NCBI GenBank assembly: GCA_947627765.1
Contig: CANQXA010000001.1
Span: forward strand, 1-64,000
Length of the DNA: 64,000 nt
Direction of reading: 5' to 3'
Source: an uncultured Clostridia bacterium
Lineage (GTDB): Bacteria > Bacillota > Clostridia > Christensenellales > Borkfalkiaceae
Below, in pieces: positions 25,104 to 33,489 of the stretch. Position numbers and translations under genes: made by a program. The notes under the pieces were generated by a model. It did no database searches. It was not told the DNA's origin and saw only the letters and a program-made list of their open reading frames with translations. Within the stretch, counting starts at the first letter, position 1, and every line of letters starts with the position of its first letter.

Positions 25104-26750
25104 TTATTTGAGCCGTTCCTGTTTGACGAGCGAATATCCCTTCTTGGGCTTTTTCCGGAAGAAGTCGATCTTGTTCCCGAATTTTACGAACAAGACGAAG
25201 AGGACGATGACCACGAACGTGACGCAGATGACGGCGATCGCCCATGCGTCCAAGGTCTCCGCCTTGACGCGCGACCAAAGTTCGTTGATCCTGACGCTCG
25301 CTTCGGCGTCGTAATAGTCCATGACGGCGCAGTGCGCAATGACGTCGGGCGTGGGGAACTGCGCATAGAGCTGACGGCTCAGCCGCTGTTCCTCCTCCGC
25401 ATAGATGCCCGCCTCCGTCCCGAAGAAGTAGGAGAGATCGTAGTAATTCTCCTCGGTCTCTTCCTCCCCGCCGTACAAATAGTCGGCATAGGCGAGCATT
25501 TCGCTCTCTTCTCCCGAGATCACGGAAGTATAGCCGATGTAATAACTGTTGCGCATGGCGTTTTGCGGCATCGAAAGGAAATTGACAAACGCTTGGGCGG
25601 CTTTCTTGTTGGCGCCTTTGGGCATGACCCAGCCGTCGAAAAAGAGATTGGAGCCCGCTTCGGGGACATAGAAGTTGAGCTTGGCGCTCCCCGTCTCGTT
25701 CCCGTCCTCGTCTTCGCCGCTCTCCGCAAGGTCGAGGGCGTAGACGGCGTCCCCGCTCCACGCGTAGTTGAGCCAGATCTTACCGTTGACCATGTCCGCC
25801 TTGCCCGTGTCCGTCTCGAAGCTGTAGATGTTGCGCTTGATGTCCATCAGCGTCGGTTCGACTTCGGAGATCGTTTGGTTGTCCGTGGCGTTGAAGATGC
25901 GGGTCAGCTCTTCGATATAGTCGCTTGCGCCGGGATCGAGCGCGCGGAGACGGTCCTGATAGGTCACGCCGAGCGCGGCGAAATAGGTGTCGCGGACGTT
26001 ATCTTTGGCGGTGATGCGGCTCTTAAACGCGGGATAGGTAAACGCCTCCCAGCCGAGCTCTTCGAGCTGTTCCGCCGAAACGTGTTCGGGATTGTAGACG
26101 AACCCCGTCGTGCCCCACATATAGCCGGCGGCATAGTCTTTCCAATAGATCTCGTTGCCATCAAGGTCCGTTCTGATCTCCAACCCCGCATTGGTCTCAA
26201 ACTTTTCTGCGATGAAGGGGGAGACGTTGAGGACGTAGTAGTTGAGGGGATCGGTGGGATCGAAGAAAGATTCGTCGAACTTTTCCAGCCTGCCCTCCGC
26301 CGCGAGCTTCATGATCATATAGTCGGAAGGGCACAGGAGGTCGTATTCGTTGCCGAGCACGATCTCGTTGTACATATCCTCGTTGGTGCCGAAGGTGGAA
26401 TATTCCACGCGGATGGTCTCCCCGTACGTCTTTTCATACCACAGGCAGAAGTCGTCCAAAATGGCGGGACCTTCGCGGTCGAGCTCCACGCCCATGGTTT
26501 GGCGGTACCAATCGAGGTAGTCGCCATCGACGATGTCGGATTCCACGGGGACTTTTTCGCCGTTTTCGTTTTCTTCCGTGAGATGCAGTTCGTCGTAGAG
26601 AAAGGCGCCCTTTCCGCCCTCGTCGATGTATTCTTCCCAATTATATACGCGGAGCACGACGTCCGCGCTCTTTGCGCCGCAGCCCCCGAACATGGAGAGT
26701 GCTGGAAGGAGCAGAACGGCGGCGCAGGCGACAGATAAAAACCGTTTCAT
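25104..26750 (-). CDS. Polyamine ABC transporter substrate-binding lipoprotein, enlarged and with a C-terminal TM helix
   Basis: This 548-residue PotD-like protein has a lipoprotein signal with Cys24 (MFGGC), VLRVYNWEEYID near the start, and the typical YEKTYG, STFGTNEDMYNEI, DLLCPSDYMI, WGTTGFVYNP and LNYAWSGDA segments. It should bind putrescine or spermidine on the outer face and hand it to PotBC. It is about 200 residues longer than E. coli PotD: there is an insert near residues 45-70, an acidic stretch near 420-440, and a hydrophobic helix at about 503-526 followed by a basic tail (KKPKKGYSLVKQ). It would be anchored at both ends, which is unusual. Confidence 0.88.
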   Translation of the reverse strand: MKRFLSVACAAVLLLPALSMFGGCGAKSADVVLRVYNWEEYIDEGGKGAFLYDELHLTEENENGEKVPVESDIVDGDYLDWYRQTMGVELDREGPAILDDFCLWYEKTYGETIRVEYSTFGTNEDMYNEIVLGNEYDLLCPSDYMIMKLAAEGRLEKFDESFFDPTDPLNYYVLNVSPFIAEKFETNAGLEIRTDLDGNEIYWKDYAAGYMWGTTGFVYNPEHVSAEQLEELGWEAFTYPAFKSRITAKDNVRDTYFAALGVTYQDRLRALDPGASDYIEELTRIFNATDNQTISEVEPTLMDIKRNIYSFETDTGKADMVNGKIWLNYAWSGDAVYALDLAESGEDEDGNETGSAKLNFYVPEAGSNLFFDGWVMPKGANKKAAQAFVNFLSMPQNAMRNSYYIGYTSVISGEESEMLAYADYLYGGEEETEENYYDLSYFFGTEAGIYAEEEQRLSRQLYAQFPTPDVIAHCAVMDYYDAEASVRINELWSRVKAETLDAWAIAVICVTFVVIVLFVLFVKFGNKIDFFRKKPKKGYSLVKQERLK

Positions 26751-27559
26751 TTCGCGCCTCCTTTTTTGCGAAGCCCGCTGAGATTGGAGATGAGGACGAA
26801 AAGGACGATGACGAGGAAGATAATGGTCGTCAGCGCCCAGAAGGAGGAGAGGGTCTGCGCGGTGTGCGCGTTGCCCTTCATGGTCGCGTTGAAGACGTAG
26901 GTTGAGATGGTCTCGAATCCTGAGGGGCGGGTATAGACGGTGACGATATAGTCGTCGAGCGAGAGGGTGACGGCGAGCATGAACCCCGAGATCACGCCGG
27001 GGATGATCTGCGGGAGGACGACCTTCCAGAGCGCCTTCATGGGGGAAGCGCCGAGGTCGAGCGCCGCTTCATACAGGGAGTTGTCCATCTGTTTGAGCTT
27101 TGGGATGACGGACAGCACGACGAAAGGTGTGCATATGACCATATGGCCGATCAGAAGGGTGAAGTAGGAGCGTCCCAGCCCGACGGCGACGAAGGTGACG
27201 GCGAGCGCGAGCGCGGTCACGATCTCCGCGTTGATCACGGGGATCTGCGAGATGCCGTGGATCGCCGCTTTGACGCGCTTTTTGCAATAGAACATCCCGA
27301 TGGCGCCCACTGTGCCGAGGACGGTCGAGAGCGCGGCGGCAAAGAAGGCGAGCAGGAACGTATTGCCGATCATGCCGAGTACCTTCGGATTGTTGAAGAG
27401 CTCGGTGTAGTGCGAGAGGGAGAAGCCTTCGAACCTGCCGATCATGTCCGTCTTGTCGAAGCTGTAAATGGCAAGCAGAAGGATGGGCGCGTAGAGTAGC
27501 AGAAGCACGAGCCCGATGAATCCCGCTTTAAGACATTTGAAGGCGATTTGCTTTTTCAT
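26747..27559 (-). CDS. potC: Polyamine ABC transporter permease PotC-like
   Basis: The 270-residue permease has six predicted helices and the conserved cytoplasmic EAA loop (YEAALDLGASPMKALWKVVLPQIIPGV). It forms the channel with the PotB-like subunit. Its stop overlaps the start of the substrate-binding protein gene by 4 nt and its start overlaps the potB stop, so the four transporter genes are translationally coupled. Confidence 0.9.
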   Translation of the reverse strand: MKKQIAFKCLKAGFIGLVLLLLYAPILLLAIYSFDKTDMIGRFEGFSLSHYTELFNNPKVLGMIGNTFLLAFFAAALSTVLGTVGAIGMFYCKKRVKAAIHGISQIPVINAEIVTALALAVTFVAVGLGRSYFTLLIGHMVICTPFVVLSVIPKLKQMDNSLYEAALDLGASPMKALWKVVLPQIIPGVISGFMLAVTLSLDDYIVTVYTRPSGFETISTYVFNATMKGNAHTAQTLSSFWALTTIIFLVIVLFVLISNLSGLRKKGGAK

Positions 27560-28365
27560 AAGTTCGTCCCCCTCACATTTTCTTCGGATTTGAATCCGCC
27601 CGAGAACCAGGTCGAGACGAAGACGACGATGAGCAGGACGAGCGCGACCATCGATCCCATATGCCAGTCGCTGCCGAAGTACTCATAGATGAATTTTCCG
27701 ATGATGGTGACCTTGGCGTTCCCGAGCATATCCGAGACGACGTAGTTCGTCATCGAGGGCAGGAAGACCATCGTAATGCCGCTCATGATGCCGGGCATCG
27801 AGAGGGGGACCGTCACGCGCAGAAACGTGGTGACCCCGCTTGCGCCGAGGTCGGCGCTCGCCTCATAGAGGGAGCGGTCGATTTTGAGCATGGTCGTGTA
27901 GAGCGGCAGGATCATAAAGGGCAGGAAGTCGTAGACCATGCCGAACACCGTCTTGAAGTAATTCGCGCTCGCCAGCCATTCCAACCCCTTCAACGTGGAA
28001 AGAAGGTTGAAGAGTTCGCGGATGGCGTTGACGCGGAGGACGAAGTTGATCCACATCGGCAGGACAAAGAGCATCAAAATCACATACTTCTTTTTCAGCG
28101 TGCTCCGCGCCAAAATATAGGCGACGGGATAGGCGATGAGCAGGCAGACGACCGTCGTGATGAGCGCGATAACGAGCGAATAGACGATGGTGGAGAGCTT
28201 GGTCGGGTCGGAGAAAAAGCGGATGAAGTTGTCGAAAGAAATGTGCATCGATTTGTCCGTGAAGGCATAGAAGACGATCACGAGCATGGGCACGATGACA
28301 AAGAAGATCAGGAACACCGCATAGGGGATGCAGAGTGTTTTGCGGGAAAAACGGGGGATCTTCAT
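27556..28365 (-). CDS. potB: Polyamine ABC transporter permease PotB-like
   Basis: The 269-residue permease starts with a basic stretch and a long hydrophobic helix, and has an EAA loop (YEASADLGASGVTTFLRVTVPLSMPGI) and about six helices. ATG 28365 was taken because the ATP-binding gene ends at 28362 (ATGA overlap) and upstream residues in this frame look like shadow. It partners PotC and PotA. Confidence 0.9.
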   Translation of the reverse strand: MKIPRFSRKTLCIPYAVFLIFFVIVPMLVIVFYAFTDKSMHISFDNFIRFFSDPTKLSTIVYSLVIALITTVVCLLIAYPVAYILARSTLKKKYVILMLFVLPMWINFVLRVNAIRELFNLLSTLKGLEWLASANYFKTVFGMVYDFLPFMILPLYTTMLKIDRSLYEASADLGASGVTTFLRVTVPLSMPGIMSGITMVFLPSMTNYVVSDMLGNAKVTIIGKFIYEYFGSDWHMGSMVALVLLIVVFVSTWFSGGFKSEENVRGTNL

Positions 28366-29867
28366 CTCTTTTTCTCCTCCGTGTGTTTCAGCGTGAGTTT
28401 GATCTTCTCGGGAGGGATGATGACGGAGACGAGATCGTTTTCGTTCCACAGATCGTCGGTGGCGAACACGAAGTCCTCCTCTTCCTTCTCGGTGCGGACG
28501 ATCAAACGGTAGTGGTCGCCCTTATAGATAATGGAGATGATCCTGCCCGTCGTGCCGCCCGCGTCGGCGTCGTCGGAGATCTCGATGTCGTGCAGACCGA
28601 CTTCCACCTTGACCTCTACGTCGGTGAGGTCGATCTTTTCCCCCTCCGCCGTGATGAGATATTCCTCGTCGTCGAGATGGCTGCCGGGATAGAGCTGGGT
28701 GACGTCGCATTGGAATTCGCCCTCGGCAAACCGCACGGCGTTGTGCTTGGTAATGACGCCGTCGAATACGTTGGTCGTGTATTTCGGCTTCATGAGGTGG
28801 ATCCCGTCGGGGGCGATCTTCATGCCGATGCTCTTGCCGACCTCGCGGCTCTCGGTCGAGTTGATGACGAGTTCGTATTTCCCGACCTGCGCGGTGATCT
28901 CGTAGTGGATGCCCTTAAAGACGACGGAAATGACTTCGCCGACGAGCGTGCCGTCCTCGGGGGCGCACATTTGGATATCTTCGGGGCGGACGACGACGTC
29001 TACGGGTTCGTTGAGCTCGAAATCGTCGAGACAGTCGAAGGTCTTGCCGCAGAACTTGACTTTGCGGTTGCCGACGACCGTGCCGTTCATGATATTGCTC
29101 TCGCCGATGAAGTCGGCGACAAACGTGTTCGCGGGCTCGTTGTAGATCTTGGTGGGAGTTCCGATCTGCTGTACCATCCCGTCGGACATCACGACGATGG
29201 TGTCGGACATCGTGAGCGCCTCCTCTTGATCGTGCGTGACGTAGATGAAGGTGATCCCGAGGCGGCGGTGCATCTCTTTGAGCTCCAACTGCATCTCTTT
29301 CCGCATTTTGAGGTCGAGCGCGCCGAGAGGTTCGTCGAGAAGGAGGATCTCGGGCTCGTTGACGATGGCGCGCGCAATGGCGACGCGCTGTTGCTGTCCG
29401 CCGGAGAGAGTGGAGATGGAGCGCTTTTCAAAGCCTTCGAGGTCCACAAGGGCGAGCGCCTTTTGCACTTTCTCCCCGATCTCCTTTTTGGAGAGCCGCT
29501 CCTTCTTTTGATAGGTCGCGCCCTTCTCGTTTTGATAGGTATTGAGAACGCGCTTGCACTTGAGCCCGAACGCGATGTTCTCATAGACGTTCAGGTGGGG
29601 GAAGAGGGCATACCGCTGGAAGACGGTATTGACGGGCCGCTTATTGGGCGGAAGCCTCGAAATATCCTCGCCGTGGAGGAGGATCTTCCCGCTCGTGGGA
29701 AGGTCGAACCCCGCGATCATGCGAAGGGTGGTCGTCTTGCCGCAACCCGAAGGTCCGAGGAAGGTGATGAATTCCCCTCGGTTTACGTAGAAGCTGACAT
29801 GATCAATGACGAGGTTATCGTCGTAGTACTTGGTGACATCCTGAAGCTCGATAATGTGCTCTGCCAT
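28362..29867 (-). CDS. potA: Polyamine ABC transporter ATP-binding protein, long form
   Basis: The 501-residue ATPase has Walker A GPSGCGKTT near residue 38, a Q-loop, the signature LSGGQQQRVAIARA, Walker B ILLLDEP and the H-loop THDQ. A TOBE-type regulatory domain follows (VVRPEDIQM). E. coli PotA has about 378 residues. Here about 120 more residues follow and appear to repeat the TOBE pattern (a second VGLHDIEISDD and VSVIIPPEKIKL part), so the regulatory region may be doubled. A 25-residue insert with KKERLSKKEIGEK lies before the signature. It is the first gene of the operon and drives polyamine import. Confidence 0.9.
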   Translation of the reverse strand: MAEHIIELQDVTKYYDDNLVIDHVSFYVNRGEFITFLGPSGCGKTTTLRMIAGFDLPTSGKILLHGEDISRLPPNKRPVNTVFQRYALFPHLNVYENIAFGLKCKRVLNTYQNEKGATYQKKERLSKKEIGEKVQKALALVDLEGFEKRSISTLSGGQQQRVAIARAIVNEPEILLLDEPLGALDLKMRKEMQLELKEMHRRLGITFIYVTHDQEEALTMSDTIVVMSDGMVQQIGTPTKIYNEPANTFVADFIGESNIMNGTVVGNRKVKFCGKTFDCLDDFELNEPVDVVVRPEDIQMCAPEDGTLVGEVISVVFKGIHYEITAQVGKYELVINSTESREVGKSIGMKIAPDGIHLMKPKYTTNVFDGVITKHNAVRFAEGEFQCDVTQLYPGSHLDDEEYLITAEGEKIDLTDVEVKVEVGLHDIEISDDADAGGTTGRIISIIYKGDHYRLIVRTEKEEEDFVFATDDLWNENDLVSVIIPPEKIKLTLKHTEEKKR

Positions 29868-29922
29868 TCCGAAACCCCCGTAAAACGTGTATTTATGGAT
29901 CGAAAAGGGGACAAATTAGCAC

Positions 29923-29952
29923 TTTTGCGAAGTATTATGCCTCGCATAGTAC
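29923..29952. repeat. Dispersed palindromic repeat, copy 1 (upstream of potA)
   Basis: TTTTGCG followed by an imperfect inverted repeat (GTATTATG at 29932-29939 with CATAGTAC at 29945-29952, one G-T pair). It matches the repeat at 53561-53590 at about 26 of 30 positions. It lies between the XRE regulator stop and potA and may act as an operator or simply be an extragenic repeat. Confidence 0.6.
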
Positions 29953-29972
29953 CATGCACCCTTTTGATTTCA

Positions 29973-30506
29973 TCAGAAGTTGGGCGGCGTGGAGACCCAA
30001 ATGAACTTGGCTCTCGTCTTTCCGCGGTTGACGATCCGGTGCTCCTTATTCGCGGTGAAATAGAAACTCTCTCCCTTTTTCGCCGTATGCGAGACGTCCG
30101 CCATGACGATCGCAATGTGCCCCTCGAGGACGTACCCGAACTCCTCGCCCTCGTGGGGGAAATCGGTCTGCGTGGAGGCGCCGGGCTCCAAAACGACGAG
30201 CACGGGCTCCATCATGTTTTTCTGCGCGTTGGGGATCACCCAGGAAAAGACCATGCCGTCGGACTGTTTGTCGATATATTCCTCTTCGCCAAACACGATC
30301 TTTTCGTCCGCGTCCTCATGAAAGAAGTCCGAAAGGTTGCCGCCGAGGGCGTTGAGGAGATCGGTAAGCGTCGCGATAGAGGGGCTCGTGAGGTCGTTTT
30401 CAAGCTGGGAGATGTATCCCTTGGTCAGCTCGCAACGGTCCGCGAGTTCCTCCTGCGTGAGATTTTTCTGTTGCCGCATATCTCTGATCTTTGCGCCGAT
30501 ATCCAT
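29973..30506 (-). CDS. XRE-family regulator with C-terminal cupin domain (PuuR-like), probable polyamine regulator
   Basis: The 177-residue protein has an N-terminal helix-turn-helix of the Cro/XRE type (IRDMRQQKNLTQEELADRCELTKGYISQLE, about residues 8-37) and a C-terminal cupin barrel with PHEGEEFGYVLEGH and a late FYFTANKEHRIVN. Regulators of this build (PuuR, SutR) control polyamine or amino-acid genes, with the ligand in the cupin. It lies directly upstream of potABCD on the same strand, 105 bp from potA, and has several palindromes in its own promoter region (30524-30601). Control of potABCD and of itself by polyamines is the natural inference. Confidence 0.88.
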   Translation of the reverse strand: MDIGAKIRDMRQQKNLTQEELADRCELTKGYISQLENDLTSPSIATLTDLLNALGGNLSDFFHEDADEKIVFGEEEYIDKQSDGMVFSWVIPNAQKNMMEPVLVVLEPGASTQTDFPHEGEEFGYVLEGHIAIVMADVSHTAKKGESFYFTANKEHRIVNRGKTRAKFIWVSTPPNF

Positions 30507-30523
30507 TCCCTTTCTCCCATACA

Positions 30524-30601
30524 GTTTAGCAATACTAAACTTTTTACATTTTTTTACGATACTCTCGTAAAACTAAACGCAAGGTTTAATAAAAATAAAC
30601 C
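30524..30601. promoter_or_regulatory. Clustered palindromes upstream of the XRE-cupin gene, probable operators
   Basis: Three palindromic elements lie in 78 bp. GTTTAG (30524-30529) and CTAAAC (30535-30540) are 5 bp apart. TTTTACGA (30552-30559) and TCGTAAAA (30565-30572) are 5 bp apart. CTAAAC (30573-30578) is followed by GGTTTA (30583-30588) and TAAACC (30596-30601). The TTTA/TAAA half-site therefore recurs five times, in alternating orientation, which suits a dimeric HTH repressor acting on its own promoter. Confidence 0.65.
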
Positions 30602-30719
30602 AAACGACGGATAGAGTATAACCGATAGGGGAAGGAATGTCAACCGATCGTATAAAATATTTCGGAAGCGCGTGCGCGTGAACAAATGAAACGTTTTTTG
30701 TATCAATCGGTAAAAAAAT

Positions 30720-30739
30720 CGCCCGAGAGGGGGCGTTTT
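30720..30739. terminator. Short hairpin with U-tracts on both sides
   Basis: CGCCC (30720-30724) and GGGCG (30731-30735) form a 5-bp stem with TTTT after it on the plus strand and seven As (30712-30718) before it, so it could act as a weak back-up terminator for rpsT on the minus strand. Confidence 0.55.
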
Positions 30740-30756
30740 ATGAAAAAAACGGCACG

Positions 30757-30786
30757 AAAAAGGGGCGCCCCGAAACGGGAGCGCCC
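30757..30786 (-). terminator. Intrinsic terminator of rpsT
   Basis: A 10-bp stem with one bulge (GGGCGC/GCGCCC and CCCG/CGGG, loop AAA at 30773-30775) is followed on the minus strand by five Us. It starts about 20 bp after the rpsT stop. Nothing else is seen in the gap between the regulator and rpsT besides operators and the second hairpin. Confidence 0.85.
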
Positions 30787-30806
30787 GAAAAACCTTGGAA
30801 AAAACG

Positions 30807-31073
30807 TTATGCTGCCATGGCGGCGAGCTTCTTTGCGAGCTTCGCCTTTTTGTTGTCGGCGTTGTTCTTGTGGATGATGCCCTTGCTCGCGGCGGAATCG
30901 ATGGCGGAGACCGTCGTGGGATAGAGTTGCTCGGCGAGCGCTTTGTCGCCTGCGGCGACGGCTGCGAGGAATTTCTTGATCTGCGTCTTGAGTGCGGATT
31001 TGATCGCCTTATTCTCAGCGGTTTTCTTTTCGGTGACGAGAACGCGCTTCTTGGCGGACTTGATGTTGGGCAT
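30807..31073 (-). CDS. rpsT: 30S ribosomal protein S20
   Basis: This 88-residue, Lys/Ala-rich, all-helical protein begins [13 protein letters not shown], the universal start of bacterial S20. It binds 16S rRNA early in small-subunit assembly. ATG 31073 is preceded by AAGGAG; a longer frame exists upstream but lacks homology. The gene is monocistronic with its own promoter and terminator. Confidence 0.96.
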   Translation of the reverse strand: MPNIKSAKKRVLVTEKKTAENKAIKSALKTQIKKFLAAVAAGDKALAEQLYPTTVSAIDSAASKGIIHKNNADNKKAKLAKKLAAMAA

Positions 31074-31116
31074 AAATAACTCCTTGTGTGGATCGGATTT
31101 TCGAATATCAGTAGCT

Positions 31117-31145
31117 ATTTTAACATAAAATAAATTCCTTGTAAA
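31117..31145 (-). promoter_or_regulatory. Extended -10 promoter of rpsT
   Basis: On the minus strand TTTACA (31145-31140) and TAAAAT (31122-31117) are 17 bp apart with TGt before the -10. The leader before the ATG is about 37 nt. Confidence 0.8.
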
Positions 31146-31204
31146 CTGTTTTTTGGGCAATCTCGGCAAAAAAATCGCCGAAATTACAAATTCGGAGGGC
31201 AGAG

Positions 31205-31990
31205 ATGGAAAAAAGGATCAGGCTCGGATTGTTTGACAGCGGCATCGGCGGATTTTCCGTTCTGCGGGAATGCCTCACGGCGGAAAGCGGCGCCGATTTT
31301 TTCTATTACGGCGACAATGCGCGCGCGCCCTACGGGGAACGCCCCGAAGAGGAGATCGGCGCGTTTGTCAGGGAGGCGCTCGACGAATTTGCCTTGATCG
31401 GCGTAGACGCCGTCATCCTCGCCTGCAACACGGCGACCGCCGTATGCGCCGACGAAGTGAGAGGGGAGTATGGATTTCCCATCGTGGGAACGGAGCCCGC
31501 CGTCAAATCGGCGTCCGCCTACCCGAGCGCCGCGGTCCTCTGTACGCCCCGCACCGCGGAGAGCGCAAGGCTCCGCGCCCTGATCGCCCGCTTTCCCCAA
31601 ACCCGCTTCGAAGTCATACCCTCCAAAGGTCTCGCGATCGCCGTCGAGGACTTCTATCTCCGCCGCAAACCGCTCGATCTTCGGGATCATCTCCCCAAAA
31701 CGGACTGCGCCTGCGCCGTTCTCGGATGCACCCACTACTCGCTGATCCGCCGCAAAATTTCCACTTATTGGGAAATACCCGTCTTAGACGGGGCGCGCGG
31801 CACCGCAAGGCGGGCTTTTGGAGTGATAAAGGTAGGGAGAGACGACCACTTGGCTCCACCAAAAAATACGAACGATTGTTTGGGAGATTTTTCGAGTATT
31901 TGGGGAAAACATCGGATTTTTTTCCTCGGGAGCGGGAAAATCGGCAATAAAGCGCTCTTCGACTCAAACATTTGTTTCAAAAATTTCTAA
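31205..31990 (+). CDS. murI: Glutamate racemase MurI with a divergent C-terminus
   Basis: The 261-residue protein has the racemase motifs [27 protein letters not shown] with catalytic Cys74, and GCTHYSL with catalytic Cys175. It makes D-glutamate for peptidoglycan and precedes the division and wall cluster. After residue 195 the sequence departs from the family: the usual helical end is replaced by a basic, Phe/Asn-rich stretch in DNA that is clearly more AT-rich than the first 590 bp. The 3' end may have been altered by an old rearrangement, or it is simply divergent. A GGAGGG site precedes ATG 31205. Confidence 0.85.
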   Translation: MEKRIRLGLFDSGIGGFSVLRECLTAESGADFFYYGDNARAPYGERPEEEIGAFVREALDEFALIGVDAVILACNTATAVCADEVRGEYGFPIVGTEPAVKSASAYPSAAVLCTPRTAESARLRALIARFPQTRFEVIPSKGLAIAVEDFYLRRKPLDLRDHLPKTDCACAVLGCTHYSLIRRKISTYWEIPVLDGARGTARRAFGVIKVGRDDHLAPPKNTNDCLGDFSSIWGKHRIFFLGSGKIGNKALFDSNICFKNF

Positions 31991-32030
31991 AAAAAATCGG
32001 AAAATTTTTCAAAAATTATTCCGAGTTGGC

Positions 32031-32059
32031 TTGACAGTGGTCGAAAGTGGTGTTATAAT
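32031..32059 (+). promoter_or_regulatory. Division/wall cluster promoter with two possible MraZ boxes
   Basis: TTGACA (32031-32036) and TATAAT (32054-32059) are 17 bp apart with TGt before the -10. The spacer holds GTGG at 32037 and again at 32047, a 10-bp period on one face of the helix. MraZ is known to bind short G-rich direct repeats at about one-turn spacing at its own promoter, so autoregulation is likely. Confidence 0.85.
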
Positions 32060-32089
32060 GAGTGCAGTTCATCTTCGGTAGGAGTCGGA

Positions 32090-32518
32090 ATGCAGTATTT
32101 TACGGGAAGCATCAGCCATCAGCTTGATGCCAAAAACAGAATCAGGATCCCGAAAAGATACCGTTCGGCTTTTCCCGAAAACGAAAAGCTGTATTTCATG
32201 CGCTACACGAAGGGCTGTATCGCGGTCCTCTCCGAATCGGCGCTCGGCGAGCGTCTCGCCGCTCTTTCGGATATCAAATCCGATAAGCCTCTTCTCCAAC
32301 AGGCAAAGCGCGCGATCCTGAGCGCGGTCGAGCCCGTGGAAGAGGACGACCAGAAGCGCGCCGTGCTTTCCCAAACGATGCGTTCCCATGCGGGGATCGA
32401 AAAGGACGTTATGACGGTCGGCATGGGCGATTATTTGGAGATTTGGGAGCCCGGCAGGTTCAAGGAGTCGTTGGGCGATATGACGTTGGAAGCCGCCTTG
32501 GAGCAGCTTCCCTTCTGA
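32090..32518 (+). CDS. mraZ: Transcriptional regulator MraZ
   Basis: The 142-residue protein is built from two SpoVT-AbrB-like repeats (FTGSISHQLDAKNRIRIPKRYR near the start, and the HAGIEKDVMTVGMGDYLEIW repeat near residue 100). MraZ forms a ring that binds repeats at the promoter of its own cluster and modulates division and wall genes. The stop overlaps the rsmH start (TGATG). Confidence 0.95.
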   Translation: MQYFTGSISHQLDAKNRIRIPKRYRSAFPENEKLYFMRYTKGCIAVLSESALGERLAALSDIKSDKPLLQQAKRAILSAVEPVEEDDQKRAVLSQTMRSHAGIEKDVMTVGMGDYLEIWEPGRFKESLGDMTLEAALEQLPF

Positions 32519-33450
32519 TGAGCGCATACCACAGCCCGATCATGGTGCGGGAAGTCCTCGAAGGATTGGATATCCGGGAGGGCGGCGTCTATTTCGACGG
32601 CACGTTGGGCGGATCGGGCCATACCCGTGCGATCCTCGAGAGCGACCCTACGGTGCGCGTGATCGCGACCGACCGGGACGGCGACGCCATCGCGGAAGCG
32701 GAGAAAGCGCTCGCGCCCTTTGCGGGCAGAGTTTCTCTCTATCGGGAAAATTTCAAGAATTTCGCGCGCGTCTTGGATGAGGCGGGCGTCGGGCTGATCG
32801 ACGGGTTTCTCCTCGATCTCGGCGTAAGTTCCCATCAGATCGACGACGATTCGCGCGGCTTTGCCTACCGCAGTAAGACCGCTCCGCTCGATATGAGAAT
32901 GGACCTCCGTTCCGCGCTGACGGCAAGGGACGTGGTCAATACCTATCCCGAGGAAGCGCTCAGGCGGATCTTCCGCGAATACGGGGAGGAGAGTTTTGCC
33001 GCTCCCATCGCGAGAAGGATCATTCTTGCGAGAGAAAAAGGGGAGATCGTCACGACGGGGGAGCTTGCCGAACTCGTCGAAGGGGCGATCCCGCCCAAAT
33101 TCCGTTCTGCCGCGTGCGCGAGAAAGGTATTTCAAGCGGTCCGCATCGAGGTAAACGGAGAATTGACGGGGCTGTACGATTGCATCGTGGGGCTGATCAG
33201 GAGGCTGAAACCGGGAGGGAGAGCTTGTGTGCTGACCTTCCACTCTCTGGAAGACCGCGCTGTGAAAGACGCCTTTCGCGACCTCGCTACGGCGTGCACC
33301 TGCCCCAAGAGCTTTCCCGTATGCGTATGCGGGAAAAAGAAGGAGATCGATTGCATTACGAAGAAGCCGCTGACGGCTTCCGATGAAGAGATAATGGAAA
33401 ATTCGCGCAGTAAGAGCGCAAAACTCAGGATCGCCCGCAGAGCGGAATAA
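32518..33450 (+). CDS. rsmH: 16S rRNA (cytosine1402-N4)-methyltransferase RsmH
   Basis: The 310-residue SAM methyltransferase has YHSPIMVREVLEGL at the start, DGTLGGSGHTRAIL (SAM site), LLDLGVSSHQID, and the C-terminal LTFHSLEDRAVKDAF. It methylates C1402 in the ribosomal P site. As in most Firmicutes it is second in the mraZ cluster. ATG 32518 overlaps the mraZ stop. Confidence 0.95.
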   Translation: MSAYHSPIMVREVLEGLDIREGGVYFDGTLGGSGHTRAILESDPTVRVIATDRDGDAIAEAEKALAPFAGRVSLYRENFKNFARVLDEAGVGLIDGFLLDLGVSSHQIDDDSRGFAYRSKTAPLDMRMDLRSALTARDVVNTYPEEALRRIFREYGEESFAAPIARRIILAREKGEIVTTGELAELVEGAIPPKFRSAACARKVFQAVRIEVNGELTGLYDCIVGLIRRLKPGGRACVLTFHSLEDRAVKDAFRDLATACTCPKSFPVCVCGKKKEIDCITKKPLTASDEEIMENSRSKSAKLRIARRAE

Positions 33451-33489
33451 TCGGGCTGAAAACGGAATACCGTATAAGGAGATCATTCC

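Noticed and set aside
24948..30614. Long plus-strand frames antisense to the pot operon (596 and 759 codons)
   Set aside because: They are shadows of four clear transporter genes and the regulator, have no recognisable domain, and lack promoters and ribosome sites in that direction.
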